Shown here in pieces: positions 45,988 to 57,659 of a stretch of 64,000 bases of DNA. Source of the DNA: Xylogone sp. PMI_703. Taxonomy: Eukaryota; Ascomycota; Leotiomycetes. The stretch lies in assembly GCA_021399445.1 (NCBI GenBank), contig JAJTUQ010000005.1, positions 2,046,001 to 2,110,000 of the forward strand, written 5' to 3'. How positions within the stretch are numbered: the stretch's first letter is position 1; every line of letters starts with the position of its first letter. Position numbers and translations under genes: made by a program. The notes beneath the pieces are model-generated. The model was not told the origin of the DNA and ran no database searches. It worked only from the letters and a program-made list of their open reading frames with translations.

Positions 45988-47408
45988 ATGTCAATTGAGG
46001 AGAAATCTCCATTTTCTATTGTCGAACATGTTGTTCCATGTAGCTACATCAACGAGTATCCAAGGGCCACGTCGACCGGGAGAAACGAAACACTTTATAT
46101 TTCCATAAAACAGTATACGCCGCGAGACAATCCCTTCCCCCAAGATGGAGATGTGACTATTATCGCAACACATGGATGCGGCTTACCAAAGGTATTGTTC
46201 ACAGCCAAGACTCTGGTTGCAGTTCTGACATGCTGAAGGAATTATATGAACCTCTCTGGGAATCCATATACGAGCGCTCTAAGTTAAATTTTCGTATTCG
46301 ATCAATATGGATTGCGGACTCTGCAGCTCAGGGTGCCAGCGGGCTACTGAATGAAGAGAGGCTCGGAAATGATGGTAAGCCTAATATTGCGCAAGAAAAT
46401 AGTCAACGACTTACCAGTTCAGTATCGTGGTTTGACCACTCCCGTGACTTGTTAGCTGCGATCAACCATTTTCGCGAACGAATGCCGCAGCCACTGATAG
46501 CCATTGGACATAGCCTAGGGGCTGTTCAATTGTATGTTCTTTGAATCTTATCCATATAGGCAAAATCCATTAATATATCTAGGATCCATCTATCGTTGAT
46601 GCACCCGAGGCTTTTTTGCTCTCTTATCATTTTTGAACCGGTTATGGGAAAATCGGTAGAGGACTGCCAAGGACTAGGATTCGTCAAACAACAAGCCTTT
46701 GGAAAAGATGTCTGGGCCTCTTACGATGAGGCGGAGACATCTGCAAAGAAGTCGCATAAGAAATGGGACCAGAGAGTTTTTGATCGCTGGTTGAAGTATG
46801 CGTATAGGAAACTGCCAACACAACCATATTCCGACCTTCTAGTAGCTGCAGACTCAACATCCCAGCCTGTTACTCTAGCCACGTCAAAACACAATATGCT
46901 CTACGCCTACCTTCGACCTAACTTTGACGGATTTATAGGTAATGTCACAGAAAAGGGATCGACTCCTTTCACCAGTGGATTAAAGGCGTCAGAGCAGGTG
47001 AAGCACCCGAAAGATATAAGCGTATTTTTTTCCATGGAACCTATAAGAACGTTCAATGATCTCTGGTACCTTCGACCACGTACTCTTTTCGTCTTTGGAG
47101 CTGCCTCGCCAGTGTCGGGAGCTGAGCACAGGGAAGATATACTTGGAAGAACAGGTATGGGAAGTGGTGGCAGTGGAGGCGTCCCTGCTGGAAATGTTAA
47201 GGAAGCTATAATACAAAATGCGGGACATTTTGTAATAATGGAAGAGGTTGAGAAGTGTGCAGATGCAGCGGCATCATGGATTGAAAGCGGATCACACCAA
47301 TGGAATGAAGAGCAAAAACAGATAGAACAGCAATGGAGAAGAAAAGACCGGAAGGACCAAATAGAATTCTCAGAGGAACAGCTAAAATATATAAAAGCAA
47401 AGCTCTAA
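45988..47408 (+). CDS. Alpha/beta hydrolase with peroxisomal-type C-terminus
   Basis: Three exons, 45988-46191, 46239-46531 and 46583-47408, encode 440 residues. The alpha/beta-hydrolase core shows the oxyanion-side segment IIATHGCGLPKELYEPLW and the nucleophile elbow IAIGHSLGAVQ; a likely catalytic His is in IIQNAGHFVIMEE. The last three residues are Ala-Lys-Leu, a type 1 peroxisomal targeting signal variant. This combination is seen in the Lpx1-like peroxisomal lipases and in the peroxisomal hydrolases of some fungal secondary-metabolite pathways. Context here shows no other biosynthetic genes, so a general lipid or acyl-thioester hydrolase is more likely. The first intron is short with a CTGAC branch point; the exon 2-3 splice restores VQLIHLSLMHP. 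Confidence 0.88.
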
Positions 47409-49352
47409 AATATAGATGCAGATGATAGAAATACCAAACCCCATTTCGATTTCTCCCATGAGGCTTGTTTTACTCCTTGCAAGCTACGTGGAAGACCTAG
47501 GGAACAAGGATGGAGGTAAATACTGCAAATATGGATCTTTTTCCGGCTTCAACTGTGATGCAGCTAAGTACATCTCCAGCTATTCTTCTTAATAGAGCCG
47601 TATATATATGAAAATAGCAAGATGATAGTGAAATAAAGGTTACACCAAAAAGATTCATTGGAGTTTGGATTCAGTGAGCAAAACTTGCTAACCCTTGAAA
47701 GACAATTAAATGTCACGCCGAATTGAGTATATTTGTCAAACGTCAAACCAAGAGCATTTTCAAGTGTGTGAAGTCAGAACTACGCATGAAACTGAGGTAT
47801 ATCGAAACTTGAAATTTGCTAGGATAACATGAGCGACAGTATTGATCTCAAATCATTTCAGTGTTCCATAAGGAATAACGCATATACCAGACCAAGAAAG
47901 AGTATTTTCTATGGATGGAGGTATTATTGTAGTAGACATGCGCCAGCTCACGCACGCATATGCGTTCCACTTACAGTCACGCCAGTTCGTTGTCACCTCC
48001 ACTTTGTATACGCTACACTCATATGGTCCTACAAGTAGTTCCATAATTTTAAACTTTTTACACATTAGTATAACATAATCATAGAGACATGTGCAAGGAT
48101 GTGATTCTCATAAAAGACCAAATCTTGCCGACCTTTTCCGCCACACATAATCTTTTCTGGGGCTGTACACGTGGACGATATACGTCAACCAATTTTAGCT
48201 ATCATGACTATGCTTAAAATTGGAATACGTAATTTCAAGTATTATCCATATGAAAAGATCTGTTTATAAAAGTTTGGCACGGAGAATTCGCGGCCTTGAT
48301 AGCTGTTGCTGTATCAAATCATGTGTGCTGTACCCTGACATCTAATTTGGCAATAATCGTATTCGATATAACGCCTGTGTTTATAAAGTCTCCAATCCTC
48401 TGTGAATTCAACTGACATATTTCTGGAAGAAATTGTCCAGTTGTTGCCCAATATTGAATGCCTATTATACATACCATGTTTTGTCATGAGTTGGGTGACG
48501 CATCTCCTGATTACCCTAAAGTTACACATCTATCTTCAGTGCAATCCACTAATATTAATGGCCTATAAAGATTATCGTAAACCGTATCCAAACGTAGTAA
48601 TGGTGAGCTAATTGCTTTTCAGGCTCAAGGGATATGACAATGAGACTGGCTCCATGAGTATCCACCATACCACTCTTAGGACCCATATCTTTTGTAGTTG
48701 CATGTAACAAGAAATGAAAGATAGGTTGGTGCAACAGAAGTAAACATGTCGGCCCAACTTTCTTTGTCTCTGCTCTGTGTGCCGATGCAAGCCAATAACC
48801 AATAAACGGAGGAACACGTGTAACTACCGAAATCCGCCTACCAAGGGTACATTTGCGGTGCCCGATGCTGCTTTCACAACATCGTTTTAAATACTTACCC
48901 GTCCCATATTCAAATCAAGTAAAATCATCAGATTATCAGTTCTCGTGGATTGCTATTCGCCTTACCGTACAATGCCTCTTACAGTGTGTAGAACAGTTTT
49001 GTATAACACCTACCTTGTAAATATTCAAGGAACATGAATTAGCGCCCGCATTAGCAACTTATGCGGGAAATACACATTTCGACCTTGTAACTTGAGTTTC
49101 ATAGTAGCACACAGCCTCCTGAGTTGTGGGGTTGAAAACGAGGCTGTGGAACTTAGCAATACAGACAACGACATATCGACGTGCTCTCCCATCTCAATCA
49201 AAAGGAACAATCATCAAATCTTGAATTAGATAGGAATATTCATTCTGTCGGTTGCCGAAGTTTTTACGGCATAGCATCCCAACCCCCTTGCCACTTAAAC
49301 GACTCGGAGAGCATCCATCCGCTCTCACAATACACCATAGACGAATTTCTCG
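47409..49352. other. AT-rich intergenic region
   Basis: About 1.9 kb. A + strand ATG at 47829 opens 69 codons without recognisable features. The remainder is AT-rich with short frames. The last 300 bases should contain the promoter of the SesA-like gene. Confidence 0.4.
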
Positions 49353-50415
49353 ATGTCAGGCCTTGAAGTGCTCAGTGCACTTGGGGTCGCTGCGAGCATC
49401 TCTCAGCTCATCGATTATAGTTTCATGGTGATCAGAGCAATATCCGAGGTATACTGCCGCGTCAAAGATGCTCCTCAGCGGATAGCTCAATACAGTGCTC
49501 AAATACATGAAATACTCGAAGCTGTGAACGTGATTAAAGCACAGGAGTTGAAAAGTCGTCACGTCTACAACCAGTTAGAGCATACGCTTACTGAAGTTAA
49601 ACGATTATTAAAGCTTCTTGATCGCGTGCGTCAAGATTACACTACAGGTTCCGGTGGAAGACGACTCTGGAAGGTTGTTGTGGGAAATAAAGAGAAGCGT
49701 ATTGTGGCCTGTTTTGAAAACTTAGAAAGAGCAAAAGTGGCTCTTATCCTCTGCATTAATATTGACCAAAGCAGAGTCCTTAACGACATCGGAAATAGTG
49801 TCGGAATGCTGATTGAAAATGCTCCTCACTATTGCATGACACCCCCACAGACAGTTGAGACTTATCAAGATGAGCACTACACTCTGGTAAGTAGTACAAT
49901 TACTATGGTAGCAGGTTTCGAATGAACATGCGAGAGCAAATTTGGTTAACACAATAGCAGGCCACTGATACTCCTCCTCTGACTCTAATAGAAGCGCCAA
50001 ATAAAGTTTCCGGTAAGAGTGAAAACTACCCACTTCGAAGCGTTTCTAAATGCTGCATTTTCACATGAAAATACTAATTTAACTCTACTTTACAGGCTCT
50101 TTGGATTCACAATATCCGGTAGAAACACAACAAGGCACTGGTTACCAAACGGAAACTCAATCCTTCAAAGACTCGGAGTCATGTGGGAGCTCTTGGCAGT
50201 TCAATGGTGATTTTGGAATTGATGCAACATCCAATATATATGATGGGCAAGTATCTCGAGATGAAAGTTGCCAAATCAATGGAAGCGTTGGAAAATCAGC
50301 TACTCATCGACACATCAATGCCAAATCTACTGGGTCATCTATACAAATCAATGGCAATATTCAGCAAGGCTTTACGGTGGATGATATTTGTTATATATTT
50401 GGTAAACCCAAGTAG
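49353..50415 (+). CDS. SesA/HeLo-like protein with three C-terminal amyloid-type repeats
   Basis: Three exons, 49353-49886, 49958-50012 and 50096-50415, encode 302 residues. Residues 1-155 (MSGLEVLSALGVAASISQLI, YCRVKDAPQRIAQYSAQI, KEKRIVACFENLERAKVALI) have the helical pattern of the SesA N-terminal domain found on fungal NACHT proteins, related to the HeLo cell-death domains. There is no NACHT; instead a linker leads to three copies of a repeated motif at about 219-237, 243-262 and 267-285. Their cores are SSWQFNGDFG, ESCQINGSVG and SSIQINGNI, spaced 25 and 24 residues. A hydrophobic end (FTVDDICYIFGK) closes the protein. The arrangement matches a HET-S-like effector: a membrane-active helical bundle kept inactive until the motif adopts an amyloid fold. 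The shared motif with the NACHT gene at 57660 supports this; activity is inferred. Confidence 0.82.
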
Positions 50416-51700
50416 GGCAAGGATATACGTAGCCGAGTGTCTGTCAGAAAAGAGCAGCAGGAAGAGAGCATTCTGGTGATGTTAGATAAAAATATACGAT
50501 GTAGCTCTGCAGTAAATTTGGGTATTATTGATTGGAAAGAGCCTACCCTTATTCTGCCTTAAGCTCTCATATAATTTGGGCAAATCAACCAGGTCACTCT
50601 GGTAGCAGTATCCCATAGTCTCCACTTACTCTTAGGATACAGACCTTATCAAATAATATCTTTACGCAAAGATATTATCCAGATAGAATAATTGACATAG
50701 AGATAGTGGATTGCAAGTCATGTAATTACTACAAACGCACACACGAAACACTTACGTACTAAACATGCATTGCAGTATATTATATATATACACACTAAAG
50801 ATTATGTGAGTAGTGGTGCATGAGAAAGCGACCATGAATGGATACATTCTACAAAAAGATCTTCGGCGCGAAGGATATAAACCTCAGAAACATGTAGAAT
50901 GCAATACCTTATTGGTCAATCCATAGTAATGTGACTTGAGAAAGGGTATCAGGAATAAGTTCTACCAAAATTTTTATCCTGTACCTTAAGTTCGGCCAAA
51001 ATAAATCCAGTTTATCCACTGCCGAGAAAAGGACATGAGAGGCTAAATAGTTTATTTCCCCACACAACACCAATCTCCACACCGCGCACTCCGCCTAAAC
51101 TGCCCCCTGGACATTAGTCCCCCACAGAATCTTCACGAGTGTAGAGTTTCGGATAGAAAAAACACGATCTAGGCTATAAGACTACCACTGATATACCCGG
51201 TTTTATTACAGCTCGGAGAACGGCACCTGCAAGCTCGGTATTTCAATCGCATTCGGCGTTCTGATAGGCTGGATATTTACCTTTGCCCTCTCCTATGCCG
51301 TTTACCCTTCCTATCAGACAACAGCGTTATTCGTCTGTAAATAAATTGCTAGAGTAATTAAAACCACGTTGCTCGCGCCTGTGGTGGATTATGGTCTTAG
51401 ATTGTGACCAAAGAGGGCACGGGGACTTAATATATATTATTTCATCCAGGTAGCGGCTAAAGTTTGCTTTCCCTCGGGGAAAGGGAAGGACGTCAGCATG
51501 CTTCATGATGCTGTTTGTTGCTAAAATGTAGGCTGAAGTCTTATGCGGACATCGGTCTAGATTTTGTCGGGGCCAGAAAGATTTTATAAGCACTGGCACC
51601 ACCCACCACCGGAAGGATTTTATGTTTTGTTCTCTTCAAAATTACATTTTTTGTTCATAAGTATTTTGATAAACAAAGGCCAAGCGAAGATCAATTGAAA
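50416..51700 (+). promoter_or_regulatory. Upstream region of the acetylxylan esterase gene
   Basis: About 1.3 kb without genes. Two GGCTAAA heptamers on the + strand, at 51041-51047 and 51455-51461, match the XlnR/Xyr1 xylanase-activator site and lie about 650 and 240 bases before the start codon. Confidence 0.5.
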
Positions 51701-52729
51701 ATGTTGGTTAAAGCGTCAGCTCTTCTGCTCGCTGCGCGTCTTGCAGTGGGCTCACCGTTGACAGTCGAGGAGCGTCAGAGCGGCTGTCCAAACATCCATA
51801 TATTTGGAGCCAGAGAGACAACTGCACCTCCAGGTTATGGGACTGCTGGCACGGTTGTGAACTTAATTATCAATGCTCACCCTGGCGCAACCTCCGAGGC
51901 GATCAATTATCCTGCCTGTGGAGGCCAAGCATCTTGCGGTAGTGTCAGCTACGCCAACTCCGTGATCCAAGGTGTTCAAGCAGCTGCAAGTGCTGTCAAC
52001 AGTTTCAACACTAGATGTCCTAACACTCTGCTCGTCCTAGTTGGGTATTCACAGGTTAGTAGCCTCTGGGCTAACGATCACTTTCCTGGTTGGGAAATAA
52101 CCACTAATACGATATCACCAGGGTGGTCAAATCTTTGACGATGCTTTCTGTGGTGGCGGCGATACCAACGAAGGCCTTTCTAGCACAGCTATTCCCATCC
52201 AAGCTTCGGCGATCAACAAGATTGTGGCCGCAATCTTCATGGGAGACCCGCGCCATATCCCAGGGCTGTCATACAACGTCGGTACATGTCAGGCGAGTGG
52301 AGTAAGTAGCTAGTGTCCTCCAGATTCGATGCTTCGGGTTTATGAGCCCATTATGACTAACCTGATGCACAGTTTGCTCCTCGACCATCTGGCTTCCAGT
52401 GTCCCTCAGCATCCAAGATCCAATCATACTGCGATTCTTCAGACCCATACTGCTGCAACGGCAACAACGCCGCTACTCATCAAGGGTACGGCACCGAATA
52501 TGGAAGTGCTGCACTGAACTTCGTCAACTCAAAGATTGCTGCTGCCGGCAACCCTGGAAACCCGGGCTCTCCAACCACCACATCTCGACCAAGTGGCCCT
52601 ACCAATCCATCTGGAGGAACAGTCCCTCACTATGGCCAGTGTGGTGGTCAGGGTTGGACTGGAGGGACGGTTTGTGCGAGCCCGTACACTTGCCAGGCAG
52701 CAAACCAATGGTACTCGCAGTGTTTGTAA
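51701..52729 (+). CDS. Secreted acetylxylan esterase (CE5) with CBM1
   Basis: Three exons, 51701-52054, 52122-52301 and 52373-52729, encode 296 residues. A signal peptide ([18 protein letters not shown]) leads to a cutinase-fold CE5 domain that removes acetyl groups from xylan. The triad is visible: Ser117 in GYSQGG (the first intron cuts right after SQ), Asp202 in SSDPYCCNG and His214 in ATHQGYG. The 12-residue Asp-His spacing is that of acetylxylan esterase. A Gly/Pro/Ser/Thr linker ([20 protein letters not shown]) joins a C-terminal fungal cellulose-binding module, [16 protein letters not shown]....WYSQCL. The true start is the ATG at 51701; the frame upstream begins with TTG. Intact and very secure. 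It is unrelated to its immune-type neighbours. Confidence 0.96.
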
Positions 52730-55567
52730 GAAATGGCAAGAGGAGTGAAACATGTGAAGCTGCGTGCGTGAGGCGTAAATGAATGTTATGCAGGGAACTG
52801 GGGATCTCCCGTCTCGTATGAGCAACCAATGGAAGGAAGTTTCACATATGAGATCCTGTAGCTTAGAGTATGAAGAGATCTCGAATTGTTTATTGGCCCA
52901 TTCCCCTTGATATCGCACTTGCCGTTCGCTCCCAAAGAGAGTTGCGCTTTGATTCCGAGTGGCTGCATTGACGAAAAGGTTGGCAGAGTTCAATGGAACA
53001 TATTCCACGCATTCATGTCGCGGAACATTACCGATAAGTGGCAAGGAGTAAGTTCACGATTAGCCAGCAATCAATTGTCACTTAACGTATACAAGTATGA
53101 TGCACGGTCGCAGTCTTTGTTATTTTTAACTGTGACGGAGCACTAGAGCGTGCGTCGTATGACAGAGAATTACACTAAACCAAGTTTTCCAACGGATACT
53201 TTACTGCAACCCCGATTAACCCCTCATTTAACATTGTGCTCAATCGTGGAATTGCATGGATAAGTTCCTCTTCAAGTAATAGTGCACAGATGTGGGGCAG
53301 TGGTTTAATAATAGGGCCTGTGTGAAAGTACTATGAACGTACGCATTCGACCGCTTTGTGTTGATGATGGATCCCGAGGCCCCGGGCCTAAATCAGACGT
53401 ATGTAAAGCTATCAGTAGCTCTGCGCTAGTAAAGGGGTGTTTATGGACGGAGATTAGACTTAAAATTGTCTTTCAAAGAGGTCAAAACAAGGCCTGGAAA
53501 AATCAACGGGTGATACAAGGAATTTGTAGAGATACTGTATTTCAAATTTGTTGAGAGGGAGAAGGTGTGTGCTTTGGTAGACCTAGCCTAAAGCTACTAG
53601 AAAGAGAACATGACATGGATGATGCCAAGAGGTAACAAGTACGAAAGTAGTAATATAGTTATCTCCGGCACTTTTCCTCAGTCAAGTCGCGAATAGGAGT
53701 GCCACCAACAGACACAGACATGGTATACAAAATCAGTGGTGAACGTTTGTCACCAGGATTACGAAACGAGCTACGCTGCTCCCCGGCGTGGATACACGTC
53801 TCATCCCAGCGCCGCAAGCGTAAAACGTTCATCAGATCCGAGCCGAATGTTATCAGGAACCACCAGCTATGACCGTGCGGGAGATACTCTTGAAACCCAA
53901 CACACTGCGATGGATCCCCCAAGATATTCTCGGTGCGGATATCGGCTTAGCATCAGCGCCTGCGCAATTACCATCGGCACCTCCGTATTGCCATCCTACT
54001 GAATCGCAGCAGTCTGCGCACCGTATCGAAACGAAGCTGTCAAGCGCTCGGCGCACAAGGTACGGGAGCTGGTGCAGTCAAGGTGATCAGCAGCACTGTT
54101 TGAGCGCTGCTCAGTACGCAACGCATGCAACAAGGGGCTATCACTAGAGAAAGAGGAAGTGAGAGGCTATTGGAAATGTGTCTCACGGTTTCCAACGGCT
54201 TCCAACGCCGTTTTGAAATGGGAAATGACTGTACCACGGGAAGTACAAAGTACATTGCCTTGTAATTCATGCACGGGGTCGGGGCGTATTGTGTACGGTA
54301 ACTTACTGTATTATGGGCCTGGGGAGCTCACGGAACGGTGACTCCAGGATTTCAATACTGGCCAGTCGGAATGCCGTTGTCCCGAGTTGCTGTAGGGGAA
54401 GCTGAGTACCGTACCGGTAGCAGGGTACGTCGCGGGCGAAGGAGGAAAGCTCCCGGAGGTACCCTGCAGTAGTAGTGGAGCTTCCTGCAAGGGCCGCGCC
54501 GTGATCAGCAGTTCTAGAATCCGCTATGTGGAGCTCACAGAACAGCTCAATACTTCCGTAACGAACTACCAAGAGTTTCGAGTCCACCAGCGCACTCAGC
54601 AGAACAGGCGAGACAGGGTCCTGGTCCCTAGCGAACCCAGCTCCGGTGCTCTGAGCTGTAGGGGAGTACAGCGGTGGCTTAGGGCATGGCGTGAGGGAGC
54701 CGTCTTTTGTGAGAGACTGCCAATCCTTCCCGTATGCACGCGAGATGTAGAGCTTGTTGTTGGGCGCATACTACACCACGTTCATCCAGAATAGCGAGAT
54801 TACTTCTCCTTTTTGGGGAAAATTCCGAAACAACAAAGAATTGTGTGGCTGTAGATATCTTGTACTGCACTGACGAAAGTTGGAAGCTCGTGGGCTCGGA
54901 CAAGTTCGCATTGGCTGCCGGACGCTAATGTACTGTATCGCAAATCCGGTATTAAATATCGATCTTAAAACTTAAGTTGCTATGGTAGGGGTCCTGAATC
55001 TACCGGAACCGTGCCGGCAGGGTGCTGCTGATCAAAAGAAGGACAGTATGCATCGAATGTTGCATTGTTATTCCTAGCTCTCTAGTGATACTCGTAAAGA
55101 TTGGCATTTGCGCGGAGCCTGGTGGCGCTCACCCTGCCTGCTGGTAGGGCTATCTAGGAGAGGCAATACTTGCCTGCTTAACCATTTCCCTCTACTTCTC
55201 CTTTTGCACAATATTTCTTTTTTTTGCTCGGCTGAGGTGTCCCGTGGCTGACAAAATAACTCTCTTGAGGGTACTTCACCGGACATGGAGTTTTTGGGCA
55301 TTTCGGTGAAGGAAAGATGTACCCCGTGGCCAGCTTTATCTTGTCAGCCACCAGATAGCCATCAATGGGGACGATCAACGGTGCTGCACTGGCGTTCCCC
55401 CAACGGTCTACGTCCTCCCGGCGTGCGCTCCTCGCTTGACAACGTAGGTATAAGTTGAGATCATGCTTCGAGTATATTTAATCTGTGTCCAAGTTGCTTC
55501 CTTGATAGGTTCTTCATCCCTTGAAATATCGTGAATCATCTGGTGGGAATATTGTTATATCATAATT
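52730..55567. other. Intergenic region with a GC-richer block
   Basis: About 2.8 kb. From about 53640 to 55000 the DNA is clearly richer in G and C than the flanks, has overlapping open frames on both strands with no recognisable protein, and contains a GC-rich hairpin at 54420-54467. It looks like a relic or inserted segment rather than a gene. Confidence 0.45.
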
Positions 55568-56062
55568 ATGCAGCGATCGTTGGGATTAAGATTCTGCGGC
55601 ATCGTAGCCGCATTAGTGTGCGTACCACTAATATCGCTCATTGTGGTGCAGCATCTGCACGAGACATGCGGGCAGACCTCCCAATCATCGCCACCTGACG
55701 AGACACCCAAAGCGCCAGAAAGTACCTGTCCATCAGAAGCCACATCAAAACCAGAAGAAGAGGCAGCTTGCCCCTCGCAACTGGACACATCACGAACGGG
55801 AAATTCTTGTACTTTATCGGATGATCGAAGCCCGATTCCGACACGGCAACGCGATCAAGAGGGATTTTGGGGAAGCCAACCAGGTCCCGTGGATGGCACA
55901 ATTGGGGAAGGTGCGAAGCGGTTTGCAGCCCCAGACATGAACCGCTCAAAAGATCATATGAGCTTTTCTGCCTTCTATGCCCTCCCAATACCATCAGGTT
56001 CGCCTCCATCGACCTGTTATTACGAGTCCACTTTATCCGACCGGCTTCGATCAGAATTTTGA
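55568..56062 (+). CDS. Possible small protein with N-terminal membrane anchor
   Basis: An ATG frame of 164 codons starts MQRSLGLRFCGIVAALVCVP and continues with ISLIVVQHL, giving one hydrophobic helix at about residues 8-28. A polar, Pro/Ser/Glu-rich segment follows (SQSSPPDETPKAPESTC) and a tail without recognisable domains. This could be a type II anchored or secreted small protein, the first exon of a longer gene, or a chance frame, since other frames are also open here. No family recognised. Confidence 0.35.
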   Translation: MQRSLGLRFCGIVAALVCVPLISLIVVQHLHETCGQTSQSSPPDETPKAPESTCPSEATSKPEEEAACPSQLDTSRTGNSCTLSDDRSPIPTRQRDQEGFWGSQPGPVDGTIGEGAKRFAAPDMNRSKDHMSFSAFYALPIPSGSPPSTCYYESTLSDRLRSEF

Positions 56063-57659
56063 GAGTTAGGAAATCGGCCGAATTTTGCACATGGACATAT
56101 TTGCATCCTTTATACTTGTTTCTGTCATTGAATCTTGAATCACCACAATATTGCGCGTTGCTTCTTTTCTCGGTTTCATGGTAATATAGAGCGCTAGGGC
56201 AAAGAATCAGTGCATAGCCAGCCGGCACAGTCCGAGTTCTTGATTTGATCTGTCTGGCCTATATTGGAGTAGAATAACGTATGTGGGCTCGGGCCCGCGA
56301 TAGGCGCCAACAAAAGCTTCATGGGGCTTTCGTTCAGCATTGCTTGTTCTACTAGCGTGTAAGATTAGCTGGAGCTATTTTTATCATTAATCAAGGTTAT
56401 TACTGTGCACACTATCGCCCCTTTTTGTGTGCTTATCTCTGTCAAAGTGAAGATCGAAGATCCATCAAGAAGGTATACGGATCTTATTGAAAGAAAAGCG
56501 AAAAGCCCGGTTGTCTTTGATTTTGGAACTTGCGTTGTCATAAGTTTCCGTTGAGTTGGTTGTGATTTGTGCGCGATTTTATTGCTCATCTCTATTCGAC
56601 CCCCGAGTTATCTTATACATTTTATGCATATCCACGCGCACTTATGCATGCATTACCAGAAGCGACTGGTCTAGGTTTCAAGAGCGCGGGACGCTGGAAC
56701 AGCGGCGAGAGCGGGTATGAGGGTCTGATGATTGAATAAATTCTATTCTATAAATGAATTTCTCGTCTGGATTATCAACCAAGTCGATGCTAACTTTACG
56801 CGAGATTTGTCAAAGGTTTCGGGCAGTAATCTCTACAAGGTAGCTAAGCGCATATCTTCGGGCCTTGGCGTACGGAGCTATCTTGCTAATTTAATCTTGC
56901 ATAACATATTTGTCCGCCGAAAATGAAGACATCTTATGCCGTTACTCAGACCAACGAGAAATTGTGCGGAGCTATTAAGCAATCCTAGTTGACTACTGGC
57001 GAAACAGGCAGTAATCATACGGGTAGTGTGGTGTTATCAGAACGATATAGGAGGGCCTAGGCAGCCAGGCAATTGGAGTACTCTTCTTATTCTGGTAGTG
57101 TTGGGTGCCAAGGAAGTACGTAGCAATAAGCTATAGCTAAGCAATAGTAGAATTACAGGGCCTACAGGTGTATAAATGCCGGCTCCCCCTGAAGATTGAA
57201 GAGGTTCATCGATCAATTTGTATTATATTTGAGCATATAGCTGTAGAGAATACAGTTCTATGGCGATGTAGAGTCATACCTAGCCTTCTTTCACTTTGCA
57301 CTGCAGACCTCCTTGACAGTGGACATCATATCTGTGATTCACTTTGAATCTCTCGCTCAAAGGGATATAAGTTGTAATCTTCATCGTCTGTGTTCTTGTA
57401 CAACAATAATTATGGTTAACATAGAGCACTGGTTTCCTAGATGATTGCTTGATTTGGAAACCGAATTTAGTTTTGTTCACTTGGTAGGTGGATCTGATGA
57501 ATGTGGAATCGAATTGAAAAGTATTTCCTAAGAAAAATCATTAATAAGCTGCGAGTGACAGACTATTAAAGACCTTCGGTTCTCACTTGTTGAGTCCACT
57601 TTTACTGGACAATTTATCCTTTTGCTTAATGCTTCTCAGTCGGAGCATCGTCTTCTCAG
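56063..57659. other. AT-rich intergenic region
   Basis: About 1.6 kb between the possible anchored protein and the NACHT gene (which ends at 57660). A TATAAAT lies at about 57172 and a TGTTATCAGAAC sequence at about 57033; I considered a solo LTR and could not support it. No gene seen. Confidence 0.4.

Noticed and set aside
55638..56228. 196-codon minus-strand frame opposite the anchored-protein candidate
   Set aside because: Begins without a convincing ATG context, composition looks like an antisense shadow, and no domain is seen.
56732..56926. 64-codon frame starting MNKFYSINEFLVWIINQV
   Set aside because: AT-rich region, no ATG-start or splice support and no recognised domain; likely a chance frame.
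57033..57270. Possible solo LTR: TGTTATCAGAAC start, TATAAAT box and downstream AT-rich end
   Set aside because: No matching terminal inverted repeat, no second copy in the window and no target-site duplication could be found by eye.
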